Assembly: GCA_023078555.1 (NCBI GenBank)
Contig: CM041200.1
Span: 930,001 to 994,000 of the forward strand
Reading direction: 5' to 3'
Source of the DNA: Ulva prolifera
Lineage: Eukaryota > Chlorophyta > Ulvophyceae > Ulvales > Ulvaceae
Length of the DNA stretch: 64,000 bases
Positions 22,201 to 34,718 of the stretch are shown here, in pieces (the stretch's first letter is position 1; every line of letters starts with the position of its first letter). The notes beneath the pieces were generated by a model. The model worked only from the letters and a program-made list of their open reading frames with translations, ran no database searches and had not been told where the DNA came from. Both the position numbers and the translations under genes were made by a program.

Positions 22201-23543
22201 TCATGAGGAGGCCGCTACAGCACAGCGGATTGCGGAGAAATGAATCAGTACCAGTCCAGTTGTGGAAGTACTCGTGGCCAATGACCCCTTGAATCCGAGA
22301 GAAGTCACCATCAGTGGCAGTCTCGGGAGAGGCCAGCACGAGCCGTGAGTTGAAGATGTTGAGGGATTTGTTCTCCATGGCACCCATCGAGAAGTCAGAC
22401 ACAGAGACGACATTGAACAGCGTCAGGTCATACTCCAGTCCATAACGATCCTCGTCCCATCTGCATGCTAGCACATCAGGTTGTGACCAGATCTCATGCT
22501 GGGGTCTGGCATCAAACCCGGTGGCAACGAAAGACACTGGTGTATGCACCAGCGAGCGCTTTAAACGTGCTGAACGTAGGTGCTCGATGACAGTGTCCCA
22601 GAGAGACATGGTTTTCTACAGAGGGTGTGGCATACTTCATGGACTGCTTGAGTGATGAGATCGCCCACTGCACCTTGTCGATGTCCTTGTGCTCCGTGTA
22701 GAAGCGTAGCATTACATCCTTCCCTGAGGCTGTCGTAAACGTATCCTCTGCCATGGCGAGATTGCCTGCCACGAGTGCAAAAAGATAGCACGGTTTTGGA
22801 AAAGGGTCCTCCCACACAGTGAAGTGGCGACCCTCTGGCAGGTCGCCGCTATCGATAAGATTGCCATTGGAAAGCAGTACCGGGTACTTCTCCTTCTCTG
22901 CGTTGATGCGGACAGTATATGTTGACATCACATCAGGGCGATCGTAGAAGTATGTTATGCCCCGGAATCCCTCTGCTTCGCACTGCAGGTGCATTGGGAC
23001 GATGACTGTGGTTATGGTGTGAATGCTGGACACAGCGCAGCCCGACAGCAGAGAGCATACCTGCGTGCAGAAGTTTCCACCAGACTTGTAAAGACCTTCT
23101 AGTAGAGTATTCTCATGTGGCTTGATCTTCGTTGAAATTTTGAGCTCGAAGTCTTCCTGGGGGCAGCTGTTTAGGGTAAGCATTTTCGGCGTCTTTTGGT
23201 AGGTCGAGGGATCAACCGCGTTGCCATTAATCTCAACAGACTCCAGTTCCACATCATCGCGGCCGTTCAGGCACATAGGCTGCACAACACCTGCATATCG
23301 ACGTTGTTGCATGCCTGAAGTGCTTCGAGCACACGTCGAGACGGCACAAGGAGCCGTAGCCCGCACACCTTCATGATTCAACTTCACCTCCGAGATTGCA
23401 ACTATGCGCGCGAAGTCCTCGGTCAAAGTGACGTCAAGGCTGATGGACCCGATTAGGTAAGGAGTTGGTGTGTAGTCCTTCCTGTACTTGGTCACAGGCT
23501 TGTCGGATGTCATTGCGTCCACAGTCGCCTGCAGCGTCAGTCC
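19226..23543 (-). CDS. M1 family aminopeptidase N (PepN type)
   Basis: Zinc metallopeptidase that removes N-terminal residues from peptides; plant homologues are cytosolic or organellar. Eight exons keep phase: 23543-23369, 23290-23061, 22982-22636, 22460-22252, 22084-21849, 21257-20692, 20453-20114 and 19873-19226, giving about 916 residues against about 870 in bacterial PepN. N-terminal [13 protein letters not shown] is the PepN start. The substrate-site GAMEN lies in exon 4, HEYFHNW (the HExxH zinc site) at its end, and the second zinc Glu ([11 protein letters not shown]) in exon 5. The C-terminal helical domain ends EIVSKTVSA. The first listed exon follows a TTTTTAG acceptor, so a further 5' exon with the start and perhaps a targeting peptide lies upstream and was not resolved. 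Confidence 0.93.
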
Positions 23544-25057
23544 CTAAAAATTGAAGTTTCAGTTTATGAGCATCTTGCAAACTGAAAGGTGTCACTACGA
23601 GACCAGGAGTCGCATAGCGCAGCAAAAATTCAAATTCAGAAACTGGTACTGCCTTATAGAACAGAATATCGCATTATCACGACTTTGATATCACCATGTC
23701 CCAGAGGAGCGGAAGTCGTACGGAGTAGGCGCAAACGGTCCTGTCCAAGAGACGTGAAGGGTTGCAGACTTGCAAAATCGAGATGCCTGCAAGACGTAAG
23801 CACAATCCTCATCAAATGCTGCTCAAAGTCGGCCTGGCAATGTCGCTCGGTGGGGACGTGGTGGTGCAGCTGGTGTGCGGCATGCACCACGCATGGCCAC
23901 AGAGCTGGACCGCGGCAACAGCCCAAGTGAAGCATGGCGTAGTGAACACCGCGCCAACAGTAGCCCGGTCACATCGAATGCTTCTCCTGAGGATTGCAGC
24001 GCATGCGCAACAAATCATGATGCGGAAGGAGAGCTTCGCATGCCACCTGCTTCGGGCTTGCCCGCACCATGTACAGAATCACCTCATCTCGAGACTTTGG
24101 TGCAAATCAACTTAAAAAGACATGGGCTTTGCTGACTTTGCCTTGACAATGGCCTCGACACGGGGTCGAGGGCAGCTCGAAGCCGGCTTGACATGACAGC
24201 CACAAGGCACAGCGCGGACGGGCTCTGCCTGGCGTGCGGGCATGCGCATTTTCACATATGACCACCACAGATTACACGCGACACGATGATGCGGATGTTT
24301 CTGTAGGCTCAAGGTAACGGATGCTCGATATCGGCTGCAAAGAACAGTCGCAAATACTCATTCCACACTCAGACATGCACAACTGCAACAAATATTCTTT
24401 GGGAAAGTAGATCCAAAATTACTTCTGTATCTCATAAGGGCACGGCTGGCTGATGCCGTAGCTTGTTGATATTCGGATGAGGATGCTGTTGGGGTCGTAC
24501 GTGCACCCATGTCCTGCGACCGAACTGCTGCGCGCTGGGAAAGGGCCGGTAAACATCTCAGAGCCGAAACGGGCTGCCGCAGAAGCCTGCTATTGGAACA
24601 AAGTGAATACATGCTTTCTCTGGTAGCTTCCAATCTCCGGTCAGATAACTCGAGCACAGACCCCAAGCACTCAACAGAGCAAATACAAGTCACGGCTACA
24701 GCGCACAATGGAACGACCCTGTCATGGCCTGATAAGAGCTCCTTTGCATGCATGCTATCAGGAATGCTGCCGGATCATGCGAAGCTCGCAGGCAGCAATG
24801 ATTCGCTGCAGCTGGCGGTGTCCAGGGCACAAGTTCCCACGGGACACGGTCTGGGCCGGCAACAGCAGGCTGCATGCCACTGTACATGTATCTAGCATAC
24901 GCCTTGTGTTGCACTAGCGAGGATCGTTCCCTAATCTTTGCTTGAAGTTGCGCTGGGAATCTTAGGTTCCTGAGCAATGAAGCGGCAGCGAACATTGTGC
25001 GCTGATGCCACCAGACAGAGGCGCAGTTTCTAATCCTTGCTGTGATATTTGCATCAG
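23544..25057. other. Divergent interval between aminopeptidase and starch synthase
   Basis: Should hold the missing first exon of the minus-strand aminopeptidase and both promoters. Candidate frames (minus 23654-23935, plus 24509-24895) have no recognisable domain and no splice site that joins in phase. Confidence 0.35.
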
Positions 25058-28000
25058 ATGAGCCCGGCCAGACTGTGGCCAGTACAATCAAGCTGCGCGA
25101 CAGGAGCACGGCCCGTTGTGTCTAATCATGTGCACCTACAGCGCACCAAGTGTGCGGCCATAGATCCGGTACGAAGCAGCGCCGATGAACTGGAATCACT
25201 GAAGCGCGAGAATGAGCAACTCAGGGTTCGAATTAGGCAAATTCGTGCAAGGGCACCAGGTAAAAATGGGCAGCCTGCGATGATGGCCCTTAATCGTGCC
25301 AAGCTGTGTACCTACCGCGTAAAGCATGCAGGGGATGCAACGCAGTCATCAGATGAGGTTATCGATCAGAATCATGCCCCAGCCCCAATTCACAATGCGG
25401 TCGAAGTCCGCGTTGAACTCGAGGCTCCACATCAGCACCAGCCTAAAAAAAGCGGGCTTCGCGCAACCGACGCAACCACGCAGCAACCTGTATCCCCTCC
25501 TGAGAGTTTCGCTTCTAGAAAATCTGAACAAGATTCCTTATCGCTTGTGGACGATACAGCGCTTCCAGATCGGCAAGGTAGTACAGCGGAGCCTGGTCCG
25601 GGTGCACTGAACGGGAAGGCGACCAACGGGGCACAGGCCACCGCACCAGCATCCAAGGTAGCATCCAAATATTCGAACGAGCAGGTGGCAGAGCGCCTTG
25701 GGATGTATAGAGAACCTTCTAGCTCGTTTCCTGCTGTGTTGCCGTCTGACTCAGCAGATGCAGTTGGGCCAACTCCAAACCTGATGGTAGACACAGCTGG
25801 GCTGGAACACAGAGTTCCCAACAGCCTGGTGGATCTGATAGAAGAAATGGAGGAGGCTGACCTGAAGAATCCCAGCGATGCACTTCTGGTACGACTGTAA
25901 TTGCTGGTATGCCTCGCCGGTTGGGCCGCTGATCTTTCATCGTTGCTGAGCGACGCTTGCTGCAGGCCCTCCGCCAGACAGTGAAGCGGATAAACAAGGA
26001 GCTGCCCCCCGTCGCCGCACAGCCTCCAGTCCGATCCATCGACACAAGCAGCATTCCAAGTAAGCAGCAGAACATCATCTTTGTTGCGTCAGAGGCCGCA
26101 CCGTACAGTAAAACGGGCGGCCTGGGGGATGTTGCGGGCAGCCTAACCATTGCCCTGGCTGAGCGTGGCCACAGGGTGATGGTTGTCGTGCCGCGCTACC
26201 AGACATGTGCGCGGGACCGCTATCTGCTGCGCGGCCTGCATGATTGCGCCACGTGGCTGCGCCTGGACCTTGGCAACGGCGAGCACTGGATCAACTACCA
26301 CCACGAGGCCCGCCGTGGCGTTGACTGGGTGTTTGTGGAGCATGTGTCGTTTGAGCGCGATGGCGGCCTGTACGGCAATGCGCACGGCATCTACGCCGAC
26401 AATCTCTTCAGGTGCGCCCCAACCTCGCGCTGCACCTGCGATTGCAAGACTGCCACGGACCAGTGATCCACATTGCAAGCTCTAGGTCTGCCGCAAAACT
26501 GCTGTTAGGGTTGTACTCTTGGCTCCAGGAGCGGGCTGCCATGCTGTGTATGGGTGGTACCGTGCCAGTCAGGGGCTGCAGTGCAGTTCTGTATGCGCGG
26601 TGGCGCCTGTGCTGTTTGGATACAGCGCTGGGCCGAACCCACGCTGTCACCACGGGTGGTCAGCGTCTAGGGTGTGGCGGCAGCTGGGGGTGGGGGTGCC
26701 GGACAGGCTGCAGTATGTTACAGTGGCAGGCAGCGCCAGTGGCAGCCACAAACGCTCTGCGTCGCAGGCTCCCAGGGCACCCTGGACGAGGTGGAGGTAG
26801 GAGCAGCGCAATTGCAGCGGCAGCCATGGGGCCAACTGCAGCGCGGGCTTGCTTACTGCGCTTGCTGGCATGTATAGGTGTGGTCATTCCGCATAGGCTG
26901 CTCGCCGGGCACTGCAGCGTTCCGCAGCCACATCGGCGTGGCCATGTTGGGATGTGCCTGTACACCCAAGCCAGCCCGATTTGCTGTGGCCGGCCGCCGC
27001 GTGCACACGCCACCCCCTGGGGCTGCGTCAGGGCTGGCATGCATGCAGCCAATCCCTGCAAGGAGGGCCGACACTGTGGCGTGTGCGTACAGGTATGCGC
27101 TGCTGAGCCTGGCTGCATGCGAGGCCGCGCTGCAGCTGCACCTACCGCAGTACGCCAGCCTGCACGAGCACTGGGTGACCCGGCAAGAGCGCACTGGCGT
27201 AGACGTGCCGGAGGGGGCGTACCCCAATGTGCTCGGTGACACCAAAGCCACGCCCTATGGCGAGGACACCGTCTTTGTTGCCAATGACTGGCATGCTGGT
27301 GCGCTGCCGCTGCTGCATCACCCGCGCGCTGCGCCTGCTGAAGACCTCGTGCGCAATCTCTGGCGAGTTTGTGCACGGGTGGGTCCCCACACCACGTGGG
27401 ATGCGGCCGTGTGTCGCCGATGCAATGGCTGTTGCATGTGTCAGTGGCTGCGGGCGCATTGTGCTGTGCTTTGCAGGACTGGTGCCGCTGTACTTGCGGC
27501 ACAAGTACCAGGCGAATGGCGTGTTCAAGAAAGCGACGTCGGTGCTTGCAATCCACAACCTCGCACACCAAGGCACCGCGCTTGCGGTGGAGTTCCCGCT
27601 CTTCAACCTCCCACCCCACGCCTACCCTGAGATGGAGTGGATCTACGAGGAGCCTGATGGCCGCCGCACACCGGTGCGGCGCGCCCCCCCTGCACATGCT
27701 GCCTGGCACCCCCACAAATTGGCAGACCACATGATGTGTGCACACGCTGCTAGTTGCCACATTCAGCACCAAAAACACTCGGCACGCCCAGACGACTGGC
27801 AACGCTCCAGCCGGCGGTAACTCGGTGGGGAGTGTGCGCAGGTGGTGAACGTCATGAAGGGGGCGATCCTCACGGCGGGCAGTGTCGTGACGGTGAGTGA
27901 GTCGTATGCCTGGGAGATCACGCGGCCGGCGCACGGCGTCGGGCTGCACACCATCCTGACGCAGCGCATCGGCGACGTCATCGGCATCGTGAATGGCATG

Positions 28001-29038
28001 GACACATCCACGTGGAACCCCGCCGACGACCCCCATCTGCACGCGCGCTACTCTGTGTCCAACCTGTCGGGCAAGGCCGCCTGCAAGCGCGAGCTGCGGC
28101 GCAGGCTCGGCCTGCCGGAGGCAGAGTACGGCGTCGACGTGCCGCTGCTGGCCTTCATAGGTCGCCTTGACCCTCAGAAGGGCTCGGACATCATCCTCAG
28201 CGCCCTCTCCGGACTGCTCGCCCTTGACTGCCAGGTGCCGCCTTCCGCCTGCCCAGCTTGTCTGTGGCTGTCGCACTGGGCTGGAGACCGCTGCTGCAGT
28301 CCACTTTCCACAGCAGTTTTGGCCTTCTCTGGCAGCCGCTATCGGGCAGGCTAAGGCCACGGTGGGGACGCAGAGTGAGCTGCATGTGGATCCAGCAGGT
28401 GCAGAGTAGGCGTTCTCCTCGGTTATGGAGGGTGATTATTGGCCCGCTGTCTCAGCAGGCGGGCCTAGGTTTCGCACAGGTGGCTGCTGCATCGACCGGC
28501 AGGGTGTGTGTAGGTCGTGATGCTTGGCAGCGGGCACCCGCACCTGGAGAATGCAATGATGGAGGCGGAGCGGGACCACCCCGACTTCTTCCGAGGCATC
28601 GTCAAGTTCTCTGAGCCCCTGGCGCACCAAATCCTGTCTGCAGCGGACATCCTGCTCATGCCGAGCCGTTTTGAGCCATGCGGCCTGAACCAGATGCATG
28701 CGATGCACTATGGTACGGTACCTGTGGCGCACGCGACGGGCGGCCTGCAGGATACCATCCTTGATGTGAGCCCATTTGCCGAGGGGGACGTGGCGTACGG
28801 CACCGGCTGGACGTTCACGCCAGCGTCTGACAAGGCCCTGGTGGCTGCCGTGAAGGCGGCAGTGGAGGTGTACCGGGAGCAGCCCGCGCGGTGGCGCAAT
28901 ATTCAGCAGACGGGCATGATGACAGACTGGGGCTGGAGCCGCGCAGCGGAGCTGTATGAGACAGTCATCAAGGCCACTCTAACTGCGCGGGAGTGTGCAC
29001 AGACGCAAGTGGAGGAGGGGGGCGTTCCGGCAGGGTGA
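25058..29038 (+). CDS. SS1: Soluble starch synthase I (GT5), chloroplast
   Basis: Transfers glucose from ADP-glucose to growing alpha-1,4-glucan chains in the plastid. Six exons in phase: 25058-25888, 25966-26411, 27093-27298, 27477-27673, 27842-28234 and 28514-29038, about 865 residues. The catalytic domain starts near residue 313 with SEAAPYSKTGGLGDV (ADP-glucose site, about 325), followed by WVFVEH, VANDWHAG, IHNLAHQG, VNGMD, FIGRLDPQKG, and the C-terminal SRFEPCGLNQ and ATGGL motifs. These match SSI better than SSII, SSIII or GBSS. The start is the ATG at 25058. About 310 residues precede the catalytic core: a transit-like Ser/Arg-rich start, a coiled coil (LESLKRENEQLRVRI) and disordered sequence, longer than in land-plant SSI. 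Confidence 0.93.
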
Positions 29039-29065
29039 GCCCAATTTGAGCCGGAACTGCAGGAC

Positions 29066-29087
29066 GGGGGGGGGGGGGGGGGGGGGG
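29066..29087 (+). repeat. Homopolymer run of 22 G
   Basis: Uninterrupted G run 28 bases after the starch synthase stop codon, within its likely 3' UTR. Confidence 0.95.
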
Positions 29088-29126
29088 CTACGGCTGCCCA
29101 CTTAGTGGTGTGGGATACCAAACGTT

Positions 29127-29131
29127 TGTAA
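29127..29131 (+). terminator. TGTAA poly(A)-type signal of starch synthase
   Basis: TGTAA 89 bases after the stop, directly beyond the 22-G run. Confidence 0.55.
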
Positions 29132-30667
29132 TTGCCAGTAACATGACATTTTGGGCCTGCGAACGGTCATCCTGAATCAGCGGCTTTGTCTATGGCCGCG
29201 CAGTGCTTCACGGCCACATGGCAGTGGTGCAATAACTGTGTGAGTGGCTCTTGCATTCCGCTAGGCGCAGCCATCCTGGGATGTCTCGCTTGTGCTGCAT
29301 GTCCGGTGACAGGGTCGCTTCCGGGGGCTGGGTGTATGGTGCCCCACACCTTCTGGAATCAAACAAGCATATTGTGGGACACTGATGCCACCCAATGCAG
29401 GTGGGAGTCGCGAATAGTAACGGACTGTCGTGGTTGTACACTCTAGCGAGTCCTAGTGCTATGCATTTGATAGGTGATGACTTGACACTTGACCCCTGCA
29501 GTTTCTGATCTTGTGCTATGTTGCTGTGGTGCAGAAATACCCAGACCGATTCTGCCTCAAAGCACAGTGCAAACTACGTATACAGCAACAAATGATAGAA
29601 GGTGTGCACAAGCCGAACCCTTCTACCTGGCTCTCCTGGCAGCGATAGATATGCCGTATGCGAATTTTAAACATATGTGCAGTGTACTGCACACGTTCTA
29701 TCTCCACAGCTGACCCCACGTCGCCTATCCGTAGCCAGCTACTTCCGGCGGGGCTGACATTCAAATGGCCTGTCATGCACATGGTTGGTCGCGCTTTCCA
29801 GAGTTTTCAATATCTCAATGGACATGGCTACATGTAAGCATGCATACATACACTTTATGCCCGGCCTCTGTCCTTTGTAACTTCACGTTATGCCACACGG
29901 ATGTCGCAAGGTTGAATGTTGTTGAAATGGCGCAAGCTGGGTGTGAAGTCAGTGAGTGTATGCAACTTGTACCACCACATTTTGCATGATATCATCTCAG
30001 AAAATTCGTGCATTTTGAAGTGCATTTGCCTGATCATAGCCGAAGATGTCAGCAACGTTTCCGGGCTTGGGAGCCTGAGTTCAGTGTCTGCTCATCTGGT
30101 GATTGATGCAGTCATGTACAGCGAGCTCCTCAGCCTTGTGAAACAGCCAAAACATGTGCAGAAAGATCCGAAGACGCCGTGAAGCAGGGTAAAAGCGGCA
30201 TCTCGATGTACAGCCGAGCGGCACTAACGTGGCACAACTCTCGTTTACAATTTGTCAGACGACCTTGTCAGCCAGCCTTGCAAAGGATACGTAACAGAAC
30301 TATTAATCAAATTTCTACTTATATTGTGACATATTGTGTCGGCGATCCACAGGCTACATTGGCTATAGGTTATCGAGGGCCACAGAGGCGCAGCGTAGAA
30401 GTGCTGCAATGTCCCGACACGTCAGGTACCATGCATTGCCATGTACTGGCTGTGGCAAATAGCTGAGCCCGGTCACATCCACAGTACAAACGTACACCAA
30501 ATGACATACTACACTACTAGTCTCTGTGCGAAGACTCTGTCACTCGTAACGCGCCTGATCGCCTGTCGCAAGATAGAGCCTATCACATACGCCCCATCCA
30601 AAGCCTGAGCGACGTGTACCTCACTTGCAGCAACATAGAATATCAAATATCGGATGCAGAGGCAGAT
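29132..30667. other. Intergenic, no gene supported
   Basis: Only short frames on either strand (under about 95 codons), without domains or convincing splice partners. The right end should carry the promoter of the J-domain gene. Confidence 0.4.
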
Positions 30668-31730
30668 ATGCCGGCGGCAAGTTCATGGGTTCGCGGACAA
30701 GGGAGTACGACCGAGCGTACGCTTCTGTCAACGCATGACAGAGGCTCTGATGTAACAGGTGCACGGCCGTGCCATGTGAACAGACGCGCAGACCACAATC
30801 GTTGTACTGCAGAGACCGCAGCGACAAGTACAGCTGCACCTGCGACTGCCCCAGCTCACTCGAGCTTCAAAGCACAGCATTTCTCCCATCAGCATGATCC
30901 ACGGAAAAGGAAGCTTGCCTCATCAGGTACATGGAAGCCTGAATCTAGTCAAGGTTTGCTAATCAAACACCCGAAGCCTGCCAGGGTGGACACAAAGCGT
31001 GGCAAGGGCTCGAATTCGCACCCCCCAAGGACGTCCGCCAAGTGTCAAGAAGACGCCGACGCGCAGCGGATCGAGCAGGAATTGAATCAGAAACTGCAAG
31101 AAATGGAAGATATTAAGCGCAAAAGAAGGCAGATAGAAGCTCAGCAAATCTTGAAAGCTGCCAGTGCTCTTCAGAAGCAACAAGAAGAGCAGAAGAAAGC
31201 GCGCAAGGAAGTCGCCTCGATAGCTCAAGCCATGGAAAGCTCAGGTATGCTTGCTGGCTCCCTTGTTGCTTGGTGTTAGTTCTTCATCACTGTCTGAGAG
31301 CTGATTGCACCTGCAGAGAAACTGCAACAAAGAAGGCAGCAGTTTGCGGAAGAGTATGAGGAGGAGCTGCGAGAAGAGAAGAAGCAACGGGCAATCAGAG
31401 CGAAACGGATTGAAATTGAACTTCAACAGCACCAGGTCATTGATCATGTGCTGAAGCAGCATCGATCACACTACGATGTGCTCCAGGTACTGTCACGTGC
31501 ATCCCTTTTGTTGCAATGATCATCAGCTCCCGGAGCATGCTTCATAAGAATTTATCGTTTGTTTATTGTCCCTGCAGATTGCACATGCGTCATCCACGGC
31601 TACCATTAGCAAGGCATGGAAACGGTTGTCCAAGTTGGTTCATCCAGACAGATGTAAACTGCCAAGAGCTGAAGAGGCTTTTGTTAAGATCAAGGCATCA
31701 ATCGACGCGTTGCAAAGTACTGGTTCTTAG
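30668..31730 (+). CDS. Coiled-coil protein with C-terminal J domain
   Basis: J domains stimulate the ATPase of Hsp70 chaperones through an HPD tripeptide. Three exons in phase (30668-31244, 31317-31486, 31578-31730) give 299 residues from ATG 30668. Residues about 1-130 are Ser/Thr/His-rich and probably disordered. About 135-245 is a highly charged helix rich in Glu, Lys, Gln and Arg (EELREEKKQ), a likely coiled coil. The last 60 residues form the J domain: HYDVLQIAH, a helix, then LVHPDRC with HPD and a helix ending before STGS. The J domain is at the C-terminus, unlike DnaJ itself, and there is no G/F or zinc region, so it is a class C J protein. The Hsp70 partner is unknown. Confidence 0.8.
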
Positions 31731-31799
31731 TTCACAGTATGGCGTGCATCTAGATACAAACGGTAGTATGCAGCGTGATCCTAGAGGATTTCGACATCA

Positions 31800-31804
31800 T
31801 GTAA
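31800..31804 (+). terminator. TGTAA poly(A)-type signal of the J-domain gene
   Basis: TGTAA 70 bases beyond the TAG at 31728-31730. Confidence 0.5.
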
Positions 31805-31978
31805 TTGCAAATGCGCTTCTAGCGGTGCAAGCACATTGTCATATTCTGATGTTGACCTGACTATTCCCAACGTGTTGTGCTTGACATGCAATACTTGCTG
31901 CTCGCATGTTTCGCCTCACTTTGGCCTCCGGCGGAGTGCACGCCCAACACAATATATCCACCACAATCCAACACCTCC

Positions 31979-31983
31979 TTACA
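31979..31983 (-). terminator. TGTAA poly(A)-type signal of MTHFR
   Basis: Minus-strand TGTAA about 50 bases beyond the MTHFR stop. Confidence 0.5.
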
Positions 31984-32031
31984 TTGGGCCTTCTGTCCTA
32001 TGTCAGATTGGGCCCTTGGCTTTGCACACAC

Positions 32032-34718
32032 CTATGCAAGTATAGAGAAGACGTCCCCGCCCACATAGTCATTGTCCAACATCGCAACGAGGAACCACGT
32101 GTCCCGGATACCCTGCACCACACCGTTGCCTGGGGAGCCCTCCCCGAGCACAGCCTGCCACATGCCCCACAACTCAAAGGCTTCCCCGGCCCAGGCCTTG
32201 AATCCGTCAACACATGCCACGAGCGGCTGCTTGATCTCAGCCGCCGGAAAGGCGCCCCAGGAGACTGCAGTAGTGGCCTCGCTGTCACAGAAGAAATTGC
32301 CGCTGGCATCTGTCGCCATGTAGGACAGCGTGCTGCGGCTCTGTGCAGCCTCGGCCAGCGCCTTGAAAGCATCGGCACTGCAGAAGAACTCTACAAAGCC
32401 CTTCTGGTACACGTAGCCCCCAGTGGGGCCCCAGCCATGCGTCACGTTGGATGACTCACTGCCATTCACCTGCACCACAGGACCGCCATTCACACCAGCC
32501 TTCCTCAAACTGACCACCTCGCCGGGCCTGTAAACGCCTGGGTCATATGCATGTGACGCATGCATCCACGTTGTCGCCCACACCACACACGGATTGCAGT
32601 CAGGGACCAGTGCAGCGGCATCACCCAATGACACAGGGCTGGCAGGGGCGTGCCATGGGTAGCGCGTTGGTGGGGAGGTAGCCCTTGCTGATGATGGCCT
32701 TGAGCTTGGAGGTGAGGGTGGCTGCGGCGGCGTCTGGGGCGGCCTCCGACCAGGGCGATGGTGCGCTGCCGTCGAGGAACGTGCAAAAGACGGTCTTGAC
32801 TGCCTCGAGGTCCGCGGTCTCACCCCACGCACTCTTGGCGGAGGCAAGGCGCTTTTCGGTGCGTATGTGCTGCTTCATGTACTGCTCACCACTCGCCTCA
32901 AACGTCTGCCCTCTGAACACACCCCGCTCATGGAGGCGGAGCCACACGTGCGTAGGTGAGGGCACCAGCATGAGGTCTGCTTTCGGAAAAGGCCGAGTGC
33001 AGCGCAGCGAAAATGAATGGTCACGGTACGCTGGAGCGCAAGCACGGTGAATGTGACAATGACACACACATCAGCTGCCATATTGGTGTGCAGGGCATGT
33101 GACACGATTCGAGGGAGGTGGGGGGGGGGGGAGGCAAAGGGGGGCGCACGCGGCTTCCTTCCATGAAGCCTCTGGGAAGGCGCTCCAGTTGGCGGTGCGG
33201 CTGATGTAGCTCTTCGGGCGGTTGTGCCAGTAGACGGGGCGCACCGCCTCGCCGGGGGCACGGGTGCGGGCGCGGAAGGGCAGCGTGCGGGCGGGCACCT
33301 TGGTGTCGAGCAGCCCGACCTCCTCCAGGATGGCCAGCGCTGACTTGTCCTGGTTCAAGGAATACATGTGCAGGCCTGCAGGTGTACACACAAGTGAGCG
33401 CAGTTCCAGGGGTGGAGATGGAGATTGCAGGCGGCCCAGGGAAGTGGCCTCCCATTGGCCACAGGGTACCCTGCAGCTGATCCGGGGACCCTCTGTCCCA
33501 TGCAGGAGAAGTGTGACAACGGCCGTGCAGCAGAAAATCTCTGATATGAAGGAGAGGCTGCGGATGCAGGGTCTCTTGACGGCAGCCTGGAATTGGGGGG
33601 CGGGGGGCACACCCGGGGAGACCTTCGCGTCGAGGATCTTGCGGCACATCTGGCTGCCGAGCTGCACGCCGTAGGCTTTGAGGCCGGCGTCATCGTCCTT
33701 CAGCGCCTCGACGCGGTCACGGATCTCCTGCGGCACGATGGTCTTGCAGAATGACGTCATGCGGTTGAAGCCGCCATATGCCATGATTGGCATGATACCC
33801 GGGATGATAGGAGCTGTGATGCCGATGCTGCGACAGTCCTTCACCCACGCGATGAAGCGGTCGACATCGTAGAAGAGCTGCGTCACAACAAAGTCCGCGC
33901 CGGCATCGAGCTTCTCCTTCAGGTACTGGATGTCGGACCAGTAATTCTTCTCCATCTGCTCCTTGTCTTCGACAATGGCGTCTGGATGGGCCTCCGGATA
34001 GCCAGACACGCCGATGCCGAAGTGATCACCTGCAGTGGGAGCACGAGCTGATGCTTTGTATGGGGGCTGCGCAGATGCCTGATCGGTGTGATCTGTGTGC
34101 ACCTCTCTGGGGATCTGTGCACAGGTGCGGTGTCGTGTGACTGTGGAGCGCAGAGCACGTGCCAAGCGGCAGATGAAAGGTTGAGGTTTGAGGGCGCGGG
34201 TGTTGATGGATTGTTTCCTTCAGCAACGCCGGTGCCTGCAGCGGGCGCGCAAAGGAGACCGTCGGCAATGCATGCGGTGGAGCTTTACCGGTCTCTTTGC
34301 GGATGTACTTGATCAGGTCCAGCGCACACGAGAAGCCACCGTCGACAGCCTGGAACTTCTCCTGACCTTGTGGCGGATCTCCGCGCAGCGCGAGGATGTT
34401 CTTGACTCCGAATTTCTTCAGCGCGGCGAGAGCGTTTGCGAGCTCCTGCTCGGGCATGTTTGTGCACGTGAGATGCATCATACACTCCACATTGACCTCA
34501 TTTTGCATCCTATCTGCAATATCCAGGGTCAGCTCCGCGGTGGAGCCTCCTGCGCCCCAGGTGATGTCACAGAAGGTGGGACCATATGAGACCATGCGGT
34601 CCATGCGATCGAACAAGTTGTCCACGCCATCTGGAGTTTTAGGCGGGAAAAACTCGAACGAGAAGAAGGGCTTGCCCTCTTTCATATACCCGTTCATGAC
34701 ATCTATAATCTTGCCCAT
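32032..34718 (-). CDS. MTHFR: Methylenetetrahydrofolate reductase
   Basis: FAD enzyme reducing 5,10-methylene- to 5-methyl-tetrahydrofolate for methionine synthesis. Exons: 34718-34289, 34029-33613, 33375-33150, 32912 to about 32654, and 32469-32032, about 589 residues, the usual eukaryotic length. Start [11 protein letters not shown] at 34718. Catalytic barrel: [43 protein letters not shown], then PGIMPI and [10 protein letters not shown]-terminal regulatory domain: [30 protein letters not shown] and [10 protein letters not shown]. The exon 4 donor is uncertain: ATG|GC at 32654 (a GC-AG intron) and TGT|GT at 32633 both keep phase. This is the plant/animal two-domain type; cofactor preference (NADH or NADPH) cannot be read. 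Confidence 0.95.

Larger units (their letters stand above)
31731..32031. other. Convergent 3' ends of the J-domain and MTHFR genes
   Basis: TGTAA on the plus strand at 31800-31804 (70 bases after the J-domain stop) and on the minus strand at 31983-31979 (about 50 bases after the MTHFR stop). Nothing else seen. Confidence 0.6.
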
